64,000 nt of DNA, taken from positions 124,001 to 188,000 of the forward strand of contig CAWBIJ010000002.1 in the NCBI GenBank assembly GCA_963788975.1, written 5' to 3'. Positions within the stretch are counted from its first letter, which is position 1. Each line of letters starts with the position of its first letter. Shown one piece after another: positions 52,357 through 62,580 of this stretch. The position numbers and the translations under genes are program-made. The stretch is from VRUE01 sp963788975 (lineage in GTDB: Bacteria > Actinomycetota > Thermoleophilia > Solirubrobacterales > 70-9). The notes under the pieces are model-generated. The model was not told the origin of the DNA, did not search any database, and worked only from the letters and a program-made list of their open reading frames with translations.

Positions 52357-53696
52357 ACGACGCACTGGTGATGCGGGCCGGTGACCCGGCAGACCTCGTC
52401 CTGCGCGGAGCTTCCGTGCTCGACGCCGCGGCTGGGATCGAGGGGACCCACGACATCGTGATCCGCGCCGGGCGGATCGCCGAGCTGGCGACGCCGGGGG
52501 CGGCCTCGGACGATGGCGCCGAGTCGGTCGACGCCGCCGGCCTGCACGCGTTCCCGGCCTTCTTCGATCCCCACGTGCACCTGCGCGTCCCCGGTCACGA
52601 GCACAAGGAGGACATCGAAACCGGGACCCGCGCCGCCGCCGCCGGCGGCTACTGCGGCGTGCTGGCGATGGCCAACACCGAACCGCCGGTCTCGACCCCT
52701 GCGGACGTCGAGGCGCTGCGCGGCGCTGCGAGCGAGGGGGCTTCGGTGCCGGTCGGGTTTCTCGCCACCGTGACTCGCGGCATGGCCGGGGAGGAGCTGA
52801 CCGAGATGGCCGAGCTGCGCGAGGCGGGGGCGGTTGGCTTCAGCGACGACGGCCTACCGATCGCCAACGCGCGCGTGATGCGCCGCGCCCTCCAGTACCA
52901 GCGCCTCTGCGGCGGCACGATCGCCCTGCATGAGGAGGACCCGGAGCTCTCTGGCGACGGCGTCATGCACGAGGGCCCTGTCTCAGCTGCGCTCGGCCTG
53001 ACCGGTATCCCCGCCGTCTCGGAGTCGACGATGATCGCCCGCGACGCCGCCCTCGCCGCCTACGAGGGAGGGAGGGTCCACGTCCAGCACCTCTCGGCCA
53101 CCGAGTCTGTCGAAGCGGTGTGCGCTGCCAAGGCGGCGGGCGTCGAGATCAGCTGCGAGGCAAGCCCCCACCACCTCTGCCTGACCGACGAGGAGGTGCG
53201 AAGCCTCGACCCAGCCCGCTTCAAGATGAACCCGCCGCTGCGCTCTGAGGCAGATCGCCAGGCCCTGATCGAGGGCCTGCGCGATGGCACGATCGAGTGC
53301 GTCGCCACCGACCACGCCCCGCACGCAACGGAGGAAAAGGAGGTGCCCTTCGAGCAGGCGGCGATGGGAGTCACCGGCCTGGAGACCGCGTTCGCCGCTC
53401 TCCACACCGACCTCGTCCTGCCTGGCGTGCTCGACCTCGGCCTGGTCGTCGAGCGAATGGGAGGGGGGGCCGAGCCCTTCGGCTTGGAGCGCCCGAGCCT
53501 GGCGCTCGGCAGCGTCGCCAACGTCGTCCTCTGCGACCTCGGCGCGGAGTGGACGGTGGGCGAGGAGGGCTACGAGAGCCGCTCGCACAACTCCTGGTGC
53601 GCCGGCCGCACCCTCACAGGGCGTGTATTGATGACGGTCGCCGCAGGCCAGGTCGCCTATCGCCTGCGCAGCTTCTCCCTGGGAGTCGCGGGGTGA
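52353..53696 (+). CDS. pyrC: Dihydroorotase
   Basis: 447 residues, GTG at 52353 overlapping pyrB. Zinc motif DPHVHLRVPGHEHKEDIETG, substrate residues in CEASPHHLCLTDEEV, catalytic Asp in VATDHAPHATEEK and the closing NSWCAGRTLTGRV assign it to the class I (PyrC/PyrX-type amidohydrolase) dihydroorotases. It cyclises carbamoyl-aspartate to dihydroorotate. Coupled by 4-bp overlaps to pyrB and carA. Confidence 0.95.
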   Translation: MNDALVMRAGDPADLVLRGASVLDAAAGIEGTHDIVIRAGRIAELATPGAASDDGAESVDAAGLHAFPAFFDPHVHLRVPGHEHKEDIETGTRAAAAGGYCGVLAMANTEPPVSTPADVEALRGAASEGASVPVGFLATVTRGMAGEELTEMAELREAGAVGFSDDGLPIANARVMRRALQYQRLCGGTIALHEEDPELSGDGVMHEGPVSAALGLTGIPAVSESTMIARDAALAAYEGGRVHVQHLSATESVEAVCAAKAAGVEISCEASPHHLCLTDEEVRSLDPARFKMNPPLRSEADRQALIEGLRDGTIECVATDHAPHATEEKEVPFEQAAMGVTGLETAFAALHTDLVLPGVLDLGLVVERMGGGAEPFGLERPSLALGSVANVVLCDLGAEWTVGEEGYESRSHNSWCAGRTLTGRVLMTVAAGQVAYRLRSFSLGVAG

Positions 53697-54800
53697 GCGC
53701 CGGTTACGTGCTGCTCGAGGACGGGACTCGCTTCGACGGCGAGCTCTGCGGGCATGCGGAGGCGACCACCGGAGAGATCGTCTTCAACACGGCGATGACC
53801 GGCTATCAGGAGTCGGTTACCGACCCTTCCTACGCGGGGCAGATCATCACCTTCACCTACCCCCTGATCGGCAACTACGGCGTCTCAACCGAAGCGATGG
53901 AGTCCGATCGGGTCCACGCCCGCGCCGTGATCATGCGCGACGCGAAGAACGGCGAGGACGTCGCCACCGCGGAGGGGGGCTGGCTCGACTGGCTCGTCGA
54001 CTGCGGCGTGGCCGCGATCACCGGCGTCGACACCCGCGCCCTGGTTCGCCACATCCGCGACCAAGGAGCGATGCGCGGCGGCATCTTCCCGGCTGAGCTG
54101 GCCGAGTCAGAGGCGCGCGAGCGGGTTGCGGCCGAGCCCGCGATGGACGGCGCCGACCTCGCTCGCACAGTTTCGCCTGCCGATCCCGTGCGCTTCGACG
54201 GCAACGGTCCGCATGTGGTCGGGATCGACACCGGGATCAAGCTCAGCATCGTCCGCCAGTTGCGTGAGCGCGACTGCCGGCTCACCCTGCTGCCCTGCAC
54301 TTCCTCGGCGGACGAGGTCCTCGCCGAGGACCCCGATCTCGTCTTCCTCGCTAACGGCCCCGGCGACCCTGCCGCCCTCAACTACGTCGTCGACACGGTT
54401 CGCGAGATCGTCGGAAAGCGGCCCGTCTTCGGCATTTGCCTCGGTCACCAGCTGCTCTGCCGCGCCGTCGGCCTCGAGACCTTCAAGCTGCCCTTTGGCC
54501 ATCGCGGCGCCAACCACCCGGTCAAGGAGCTGGCGAGCGGCAGGATCGACATCACCTCGCAGAACCATGGCTTCGCCGTCCAGGGACCCGGGGGCGAGCT
54601 CCGGATAGAGAATGAGGAGCCGGTGCGCTGGGAGACCGACTTCGGGGCCGCCGAGCTCTCCCACCTCAACCTCTACGACCGCACGGTCGAGGGGTTGGTG
54701 TTGCGGGACGTGCGCGGGGCGACGGTCCAGTACCACCCGGAGGCCGGCCCGGGCCCGCACGACGCCCGCCACCTCTTCGACTCCTTCCTCGAGCTCGCGC

Positions 54801-54808
<8 letters not shown>
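53693..54808 (+). CDS. carA: Carbamoyl-phosphate synthase small subunit
   Basis: 371 residues from GTG 53693, which overlaps the pyrC stop and gives the typical N-terminus SAGYVLLEDGTRFDGELCG. The N-terminal CPSase domain has TGEIVFNTAMTGYQESVTDP. The class I glutamine amidotransferase domain has FGICLGHQLL (Cys nucleophile) and VQYHPEAGPGPHD (His-Glu). It releases ammonia from glutamine for carB. Overlaps carB by 8 bp. Confidence 0.96.
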
Positions 54809-57911
<3,103 letters not shown>

Positions 57912-57919
57912 CAACCTCA

Positions 57920-57948
57920 ACCTCGACTCGAGGTCGAGGTGAATTTTT
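57920..57948 (+). terminator. Intrinsic terminator of the pyr operon
   Basis: ACCTCGAC (57920-57927) and GTCGAGGT (57933-57940) form a perfect 8-bp stem with a 5-nt loop, followed by GAATTTTT. It lies 9 bp after the carB stop. Confidence 0.85.
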
Positions 57949-57968
57949 CCGCAAATGCGTCAGATGAC

Positions 57969-57997
57969 CTTGCAGGCCCTCGACCCGCGGCTATACT
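57969..57997 (+). promoter_or_regulatory. Promoter of mihF
   Basis: TTGCAG (57969-57974) and TATACT (57992-57997) are separated by exactly 17 bp. The start of transcription would be only a few bases before the mihF ATG at 58008, so the message is nearly leaderless. Confidence 0.7.
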
Positions 57998-58007
57998 CGC
58001 CGCCCAC

Positions 58008-58340
58008 ATGACTGCCCCGGTCAAGACCTCCACCTCGGCCCCTGAGAGGTCCCTCGATCAGCGGATGGACGCGCTCAAACGCGCCAACGACATCCGCACT
58101 GCCCGCGCCAAGCTGAAGAAGGACCTGAAAGCGGGCAAGGCGAACATTCACGCGCTGCTCCTCGATCCCCCCGACTACGTGATGACGGCAAAGGTCTTCG
58201 ACATGCTGCTCGCGGTCCCCAAGTACGGCCGGGTGAAGGCCAATCGCATCCTCAACCAGTGCCGCATCTCGCCCTCGAAGACCATCGGCGGTCTTTCGGA
58301 ACGGCAGCGTGCGGAGCTCGTTTCTCAACTGCGCCGGTAA
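58008..58340 (+). CDS. mihF: Integration host factor, actinobacterial type
   Basis: 110 residues from ATG 58008; a longer in-frame start at 57939 would include the promoter and is rejected. The C-terminal 70 residues carry the conserved core (MDALKRANDIRTARAKLKKD, LLAVPKYGRVKANRILNQCR, ISPSKTIGGLSERQR), with the helix-two-turn-helix DNA-binding part. It bends DNA and shapes the nucleoid; essential in mycobacteria. Its place before gmk-rpoZ-coaBC is the standard actinobacterial order, except that pyrF is not between carB and mihF. Confidence 0.92.
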   Translation: MTAPVKTSTSAPERSLDQRMDALKRANDIRTARAKLKKDLKAGKANIHALLLDPPDYVMTAKVFDMLLAVPKYGRVKANRILNQCRISPSKTIGGLSERQRAELVSQLRR

Positions 58341-58449
58341 TCGACCCGGCCGCTGCAAACCGGCGCATATCGCCGTCCTCGGGTCGCACGCATGCAGAGC
58401 ACGCCACGCTCCCTGCGTCCGGGCGATCTGCTTGGTTTTCGCGGCCGCA

Positions 58450-59028
58450 ATGTCAAAGGTCTTCGTCATAACTGGCCCGTCGGGGGTGGGGAAGGGGACG
58501 CTGATCTCCGAGCTGCTGAAGCGGGTTCCCGGCCTGGAGCTCTCGATCTCGGCGACCACTCGCGAGCCCCGCGAGGGCGAGGTCGACGGCCGCGACTACC
58601 ACTTCCTCTCGCCTGACGAATTCGCCCGCAAGGTCGAGGCGGAAGATTTCCTTGAGTTCGCCACCTACAGCGGCAACCGCTACGGCACGCTCCGCTCCGA
58701 GGTCGAGCGGCGACTTGCCGAGGGCCACTCGGTGGTGCTCGAGATCGAGGTCCAGGGTGCCCGCCAAGTGCGGGCGGCGATGCGGGAGTCGGTTCAGGTC
58801 TTCATCGCACCGCCGCAGCCCGAGATCCTGCGCGAGCGGCTGGAGCGGCGCGGCGCCGACAGCAGCGAGGCGATCGATGCCCGCCTCGAGGTGGCCGAGC
58901 AAGAGCTGGCGGCCCAAGACGAGTTCGCCCACCTGGTCGTCAACGACGATCTCGGGCGCGCCGCGGACGATCTGGAGGGAATCGTGCGCGCCGAGCTCGG
59001 TCTATCACTAGACTCCCGGGCCGAATGA
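58450..59028 (+). CDS. gmk: Guanylate kinase
   Basis: 192 residues from ATG 58450, giving the exact family start SKVFVITGPSGVGKGTLISE (P-loop GPSGVGKGT). GMP-binding residues are in SISATTREPREGEVDGRDYH and FLEFATYSGNRYGT; the lid has RERLERRGADSSEAIDARL. It phosphorylates GMP to GDP. The stop overlaps rpoZ by 4 bp. The 109-bp gap to mihF shows no clear signal. Confidence 0.95.
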   Translation: MSKVFVITGPSGVGKGTLISELLKRVPGLELSISATTREPREGEVDGRDYHFLSPDEFARKVEAEDFLEFATYSGNRYGTLRSEVERRLAEGHSVVLEIEVQGARQVRAAMRESVQVFIAPPQPEILRERLERRGADSSEAIDARLEVAEQELAAQDEFAHLVVNDDLGRAADDLEGIVRAELGLSLDSRAE

Positions 59029-59258
59029 TCCATCCACGCGTCGACAAGCTCCTCGATCACGCAGATTCCCACTACGCCGCAGTGATCGTCGCGGCCAAGC
59101 GGGCTCGGCAGATCAACAGCTACTACCACAACCTCGGCGAGGGTGGCTTCGGCGAGTACCCGCCCCCGATGGTCGACATCGGCAACGATCGGAACTACCT
59201 CTCGATCGCGCTCGAAGAGGTCGCCGCGGGCAAGCTCAAATACGAGTACCGCTCCTAG
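59025..59258 (+). CDS. rpoZ: RNA polymerase omega subunit
   Basis: 77 residues from ATG 59025, overlapping gmk. RVDKLLDHADSHYAAVIVAA, KRARQINSYYHNL and LSIALEEVAAGKLKYEY match RpoZ. It folds around the C-terminal end of beta-prime and aids assembly. Position after gmk is conserved widely in bacteria. Confidence 0.94.
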   Translation: MIHPRVDKLLDHADSHYAAVIVAAKRARQINSYYHNLGEGGFGEYPPPMVDIGNDRNYLSIALEEVAAGKLKYEYRS

Positions 59259-59274
59259 CCCGGGAGGAAAAGCC

Positions 59275-60541
59275 ATGGCCCGAATCCTGCTCGGCGTAAG
59301 CGGCGGGATCGCCGCCTACAAGTCGTTGGAGCTAGCCCGTCTCGCCACCGTGGCAGGCCACGGCGTGCGGGTGCTGATGACCGAGGGGGCGACCCGCTTC
59401 GTCGGCGCCGCCTCCTTCGAGGGCATCGTCGGCGCCTCCGTCCTCGTCTCCGAGTTCGAGCGGGATCCTCTGCGCGGCAGCTTTCCCGGAGACCCTCGCC
59501 CTGAGCACGACCCGATCGGGCACCTCGAGCTGGCCGCCAACTGCGACGCCTACCTGGTCGCTCCCGCCACCGCCAACACCATGTCCAAGCTCGCCGCTGG
59601 GGTCGCGGACTCGATGCTGACAACCTCCTTCCTGGCCTGTGCCGCCCCGCGGCTGGTCGCGCCGGCGATGAACGACCGCATGTACGCCGACGCGGCGACG
59701 CAGGCGAACCTGGCGACCCTGCGCGAGCGCGGGGTGGAGGTAATCGAGCCGGAGGAGGGCGCCCTGGCGTCGCGCGGTGAGCACGGCCGCGGCCGCCTTC
59801 CCGACCCGGCACGGCTGCTGGCCCGCATCGAAGCGAAGCTTCCCGCGGGTCAGCGCCCCTGGGACGGCCTGCGCGTTCTTGGTCACCGCCGGCGGCACCC
59901 ACGAGCCGATCGACCCGGTTCGCTTTATCGGCAACCGCTCCAGCGGTCGCATGGGCATCGCGCTGGCGGCGGCGGCGGCCCGCCGTGGAGCCGATGTCAC
60001 CCTGATCGCCGCCAACGTCTCGCTGCCGGAGCCGGCCGGCGTGCGCCGCATCGACGTCCAGACGACCGCCGAGCTAGCCGAGGCCGCCCGCACCGAGTTC
60101 ACCGACGCCCAGATCCTCCTGATGGCAGCGGCCCCAGCCGACTTCCGCACCGCCGATCCCGCCACGGGCAAGCTGAAGCGCCAGGCCGCCCTAGACCTCC
60201 ACCTGGAGCCCACCGAGGACATACTCGCCAATCTTGGGGCGGGCAGGGGAGAGGGGCAGACGATCATCGCCTTCGCCGCCGAACACGGCAACGACGTCGA
60301 TCGCGCTCGCGAGAAGCTGACCCGCAAGAACGCCGACCTGATCGTCCTGAACGACGTCTCCGACCCCAGCATCGGCTTCGAGAGCGACCAAAACGCAGTC
60401 ACCCTGATCGACGCCACGACCGAGACGCCAGTAGCAAAGGCCTCGAAGGACACAATCGCCGACGCAATCCTGGATCGGGTGAGTTCGCTCCGTGAGGAGG
60501 GGCGGCAATCCCCTCGAACGGGCGGATACTCAAAGCGCTGA
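59275..60541 (+). CDS. coaBC: Phosphopantothenoylcysteine decarboxylase/synthase, interrupted by a 1-nt frameshift
   Basis: ATG 59275 has a strong GGAGG 8 bp upstream. The CoaC half (LLGVSGGIAAYKSLELARLA, LVAPATANTMSKLAAGVADS and AAPRLVAPAMNDRMY) is intact. At the domain junction the frame is lost: after GLRVL (CTT 59878-59880) one extra base (59881) must be skipped to read VTAGGTHEPIDPVRFIGNRS, the start of the CoaB half, which is then open to TGA 60541. Without the shift the first frame runs to 60495 as nonsense. A TTG at 59879 could start CoaB separately, but there is no ribosome site. This is a sequencing error, a frameshifted gene or a split gene; the pathway (coenzyme A) is essential. 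The last 15 codons lie in an inverted repeat. Confidence 0.85.
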
Positions 60542-60588
60542 GCTAATTAGCTCAGCGCTTGTCCGGGCGAGGGGATTGCCGCCCCTCC
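60496..60588. repeat. 93-bp near-palindromic element at the 3' end of coaBC
   Basis: Outer arms 60496-60516 and 60568-60588 are a perfect 21-bp inverted repeat. The centre holds a perfect 28-bp palindrome (60533-60560, centred on GAGCTAATTAGCTC). The CoaBC stop lies inside it. No T-run follows, so it looks more like a repetitive extragenic element than a terminator, although the RNA would fold very stably. Confidence 0.75.
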
Positions 60589-60603
60589 ACTGACGCCGCG
60601 GGC

Positions 60604-60609
60604 TATACT
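60604..60609 (+). promoter_or_regulatory. Putative -10 box of the rimP-nusA-infB operon
   Basis: TATACT in the context GCGGGCTATACTCGC is almost the same as the mihF -10 region (GCGGCTATACTCGCC). A matching -35 is not obvious. Initiation would be near 60616. Confidence 0.5.
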
Positions 60610-60643
60610 CGCTACAAGCTTTTTCGATACCGATGTGTACGAG

Positions 60644-60668
60644 AAGTGGGCCTTGCCCACTTTTTTTT
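60644..60668 (+). terminator. Strong intrinsic terminator in the rimP-nusA leader
   Basis: AAGTGGGC (60644-60651), loop CTT and GCCCACTT (60655-60662) form a perfect 8-bp stem, followed by an uninterrupted run of T to 60668. It lies about 45 nt after the predicted transcription start and 27 bp before the rimP start, so it would attenuate the operon. Confidence 0.85.
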
Positions 60669-60694
60669 CGGCCCAAACCCCGCACGAGACCCGC

Positions 60695-60952
60695 ATGGCA
60701 GACCTCAAAGACAGCATCCAGCAACAGCTCGTCGAGCTCGATTCTGAACTCGACCTGGTCGCCCTTGAGCAGCCGGGCAACGAGACGCTGCGCCTCTTCA
60801 TCGACCATCCGGGCGGTGTCGACCTGGCGCTCTGCGAGCGGGTGACGAAGCATCTCAATCACCTGCGGGTGGACTACGCGCTGGAGGTTTCCTCTCCGGG
60901 CCCGAAGTATCGCCGTCCCGAGCCCCCCGCCACCGAAAAGGAGCAGCCGTGA
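60695..60952 (+). CDS. rimP: RimP-like protein with only the N-terminal domain
   Basis: 85 residues from ATG 60695. The sequence (LELDSELDLVALEQPGNETL would be partly typical; RLFIDHPGGVDLALCERVTK and ALEVSSPG are diagnostic) matches the N-terminal domain of the 30S maturation factor RimP. It stops after SSPGPKYRRPEPPATEKEQP, where full-length proteins (about 150-180 residues) continue into an SH3-like C-terminal domain. Position directly before nusA supports the identity. The overlap with nusA (GTGA) shows no sign of a lost domain between them. A GTG at 60635 would start inside the leader terminator and is unlikely. Confidence 0.8.
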   Translation: MADLKDSIQQQLVELDSELDLVALEQPGNETLRLFIDHPGGVDLALCERVTKHLNHLRVDYALEVSSPGPKYRRPEPPATEKEQP

Positions 60953-62580
60953 GCAAGGAGATAGTCGAGGCGGTCAAGGCCCTCGAGCAAGAGAAGGGCA
61001 TCTCCGCCGACAAGCTGATGGACGCGCTCGCGGACGCCCTGCTCTCTGCCTACAAGAAGACGCCCGGCGCCGCCAAGTACGCCCGCGTTGACCTCGACCA
61101 CGAAACCGGCGATTTCCGGGTCTTCGAACTGATCCTGCCCCCGGAGCTGGAGGAGAAGCTGCTCGCCGAGGCGGCGGAGGCGCAGGAGGGGGAAGAGCGC
61201 GAGATCGATCCCGAGACCGGCGAGCTGCGCGAGCCCGAGGAGCCCGAGCTCGATCCGGAGATGATCGCCCCTTACGAGGACCAGATCACGACCAAAGACG
61301 TCACCCCCGAAGACTTCGGCCGGATCGCTGCCCAGACCGCCAAGCAGGTGATCCTGCAGCGGATCCGCGAGGCCGAACGGATGATGATGTTCGAGGAGTA
61401 CAAAGACCGCGTCGGCGAGCTGGTCACCGGAATCATCCAGCAGTCCGACAAGCGCTACACGCTGGTCCAGCTGCGCGAGCGGGTCGAGGCGCTGCTGCCC
61501 AAGTCCGAGCAGGTCTACAACGAGCGCTACGACCACGGGATGCGGGTCAAGACCGTGATCACCGACGTCTCCGACTCGACCAAAGGGCCGGCGATCGTCG
61601 TCTCGCGACGCAGCCCGGAGCTGATCAAGAGCCTGTTCGAGATGGAGGTCCCCGAGATCGCCGACAGGCTGGTCGAGATCGTCGGCGTCGCCCGCGAGCC
61701 TGGCTACCGCTCGAAGATCGCGGTGATCTCGCACGCAGACGGCGTCGACCCCGTTGGCGCCTGCGTCGGCCCGCGCGGCTCGCGGGTGCGGATGGTCGTC
61801 TCCGAGCTGCGCGGCGAGAAGATCGACATCATCCCCCACAACGACGAGCCCGCCCGCTTCGTCGCCAAGGCGCTCTCGCCGGCGCGGGTGCGCGAGGTGA
61901 TCGTCGACGACGAGGAGCGCCAGGCAACGGTCGTGGTCCCTGACGACCAGCTCTCGCTGGCGATCGGCCGCGACGGCCAGAACGCCCGTTTGGCGGCGCG
62001 CCTGACCGGCTGGCGGGTCGACATCAAGTCTGAGTCCGAGTTCTCCCAGGAAGAAGCCGATATCGAGTACGAGGGCGAGGAGCAGTTCGACGGGCGCTGC
62101 ATGGCGGTGCTCTCCAACGGCCGTCGCTGCCCGAACGCCGCGATCGACGGCTCCACCTACTGCGGGTTGCCCACCCACCAGGCGCTGAGCCGCTTCGAGA
62201 CCAGCCAGATGGCCGTGCTGGCGCCGCTCTCGGAGACTGAGGTGGCGATCCTGGCTGACCCCGGGGCCGACGACGGGCAGGTGAGCGAGCTGGTAGCCAA
62301 GGCTGAGGCTGAGTTCGTCGAGGTGGAGCCGGAGGCTGAGGAGGAACCAGCTGTTGAAGAGGACTCTGCCACCGCGGGAGAGCCGCCCATGGTCGATGGG
62401 GAGGAAGCTGGAGACGCTGCTGCCGCGGGTGGCGCCGTAGGGGGGCCCACCCCCGAGGAAGCTTCAGCTACCGCAGGGGGTGGGGGGTCCCCTGCGGCGA
62501 CAGGACCCGCGGCCGAGAGCTCTGAGGAGGCTCCCCCCGGGGAGTCCGAGGCTGTCGCCGAGGAGGCAGAGCAGGCCTAG
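60949..62580 (+). CDS. nusA: Transcription termination/antitermination factor NusA with added Cys/His motif
   Basis: 543 residues from GTG 60949. The N-terminal RNAP-binding domain (EKGISADKLMDALADALLSA, DFGRIAAQTAKQVILQRIRE), S1 domain (VTGIIQQSDKR) and KH domains (DGVDPVGACVGPRGSRVRMV, LSLAIGRDGQNARLAARLTG) are complete. After KH2, residues 384-410 hold Cys384, Cys394, Cys405 and His410 in the pattern C-x9-C-x10-C-x4-H, likely a small zinc site that ordinary NusA lacks. The last 100 residues are acidic and low-complexity. Its stop shares one base with the infB start; no ylxR lies between. Confidence 0.95.
   Translation: MSKEIVEAVKALEQEKGISADKLMDALADALLSAYKKTPGAAKYARVDLDHETGDFRVFELILPPELEEKLLAEAAEAQEGEEREIDPETGELREPEEPELDPEMIAPYEDQITTKDVTPEDFGRIAAQTAKQVILQRIREAERMMMFEEYKDRVGELVTGIIQQSDKRYTLVQLRERVEALLPKSEQVYNERYDHGMRVKTVITDVSDSTKGPAIVVSRRSPELIKSLFEMEVPEIADRLVEIVGVAREPGYRSKIAVISHADGVDPVGACVGPRGSRVRMVVSELRGEKIDIIPHNDEPARFVAKALSPARVREVIVDDEERQATVVVPDDQLSLAIGRDGQNARLAARLTGWRVDIKSESEFSQEEADIEYEGEEQFDGRCMAVLSNGRRCPNAAIDGSTYCGLPTHQALSRFETSQMAVLAPLSETEVAILADPGADDGQVSELVAKAEAEFVEVEPEAEEEPAVEEDSATAGEPPMVDGEEAGDAAAAGGAVGGPTPEEASATAGGGGSPAATGPAAESSEEAPPGESEAVAEEAEQA

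Noticed and set aside
53297..53692. N-terminal extension of carA through pyrC in a second frame
   Set aside because: Arg/Gly-rich shadow of pyrC; GTG 53693 gives the canonical CarA start and a GTGA overlap.
57939..58007. Longer N-terminus for MihF
   Set aside because: It would translate the T-run of the pyr terminator and the -35/-10 promoter boxes.
60635..60694. GTG-started extension of RimP, or a leader peptide, across the leader hairpin
   Set aside because: The codons lie in the terminator stem and T-run, have no ribosome site, and the ATG at 60695 matches the family N-terminus.
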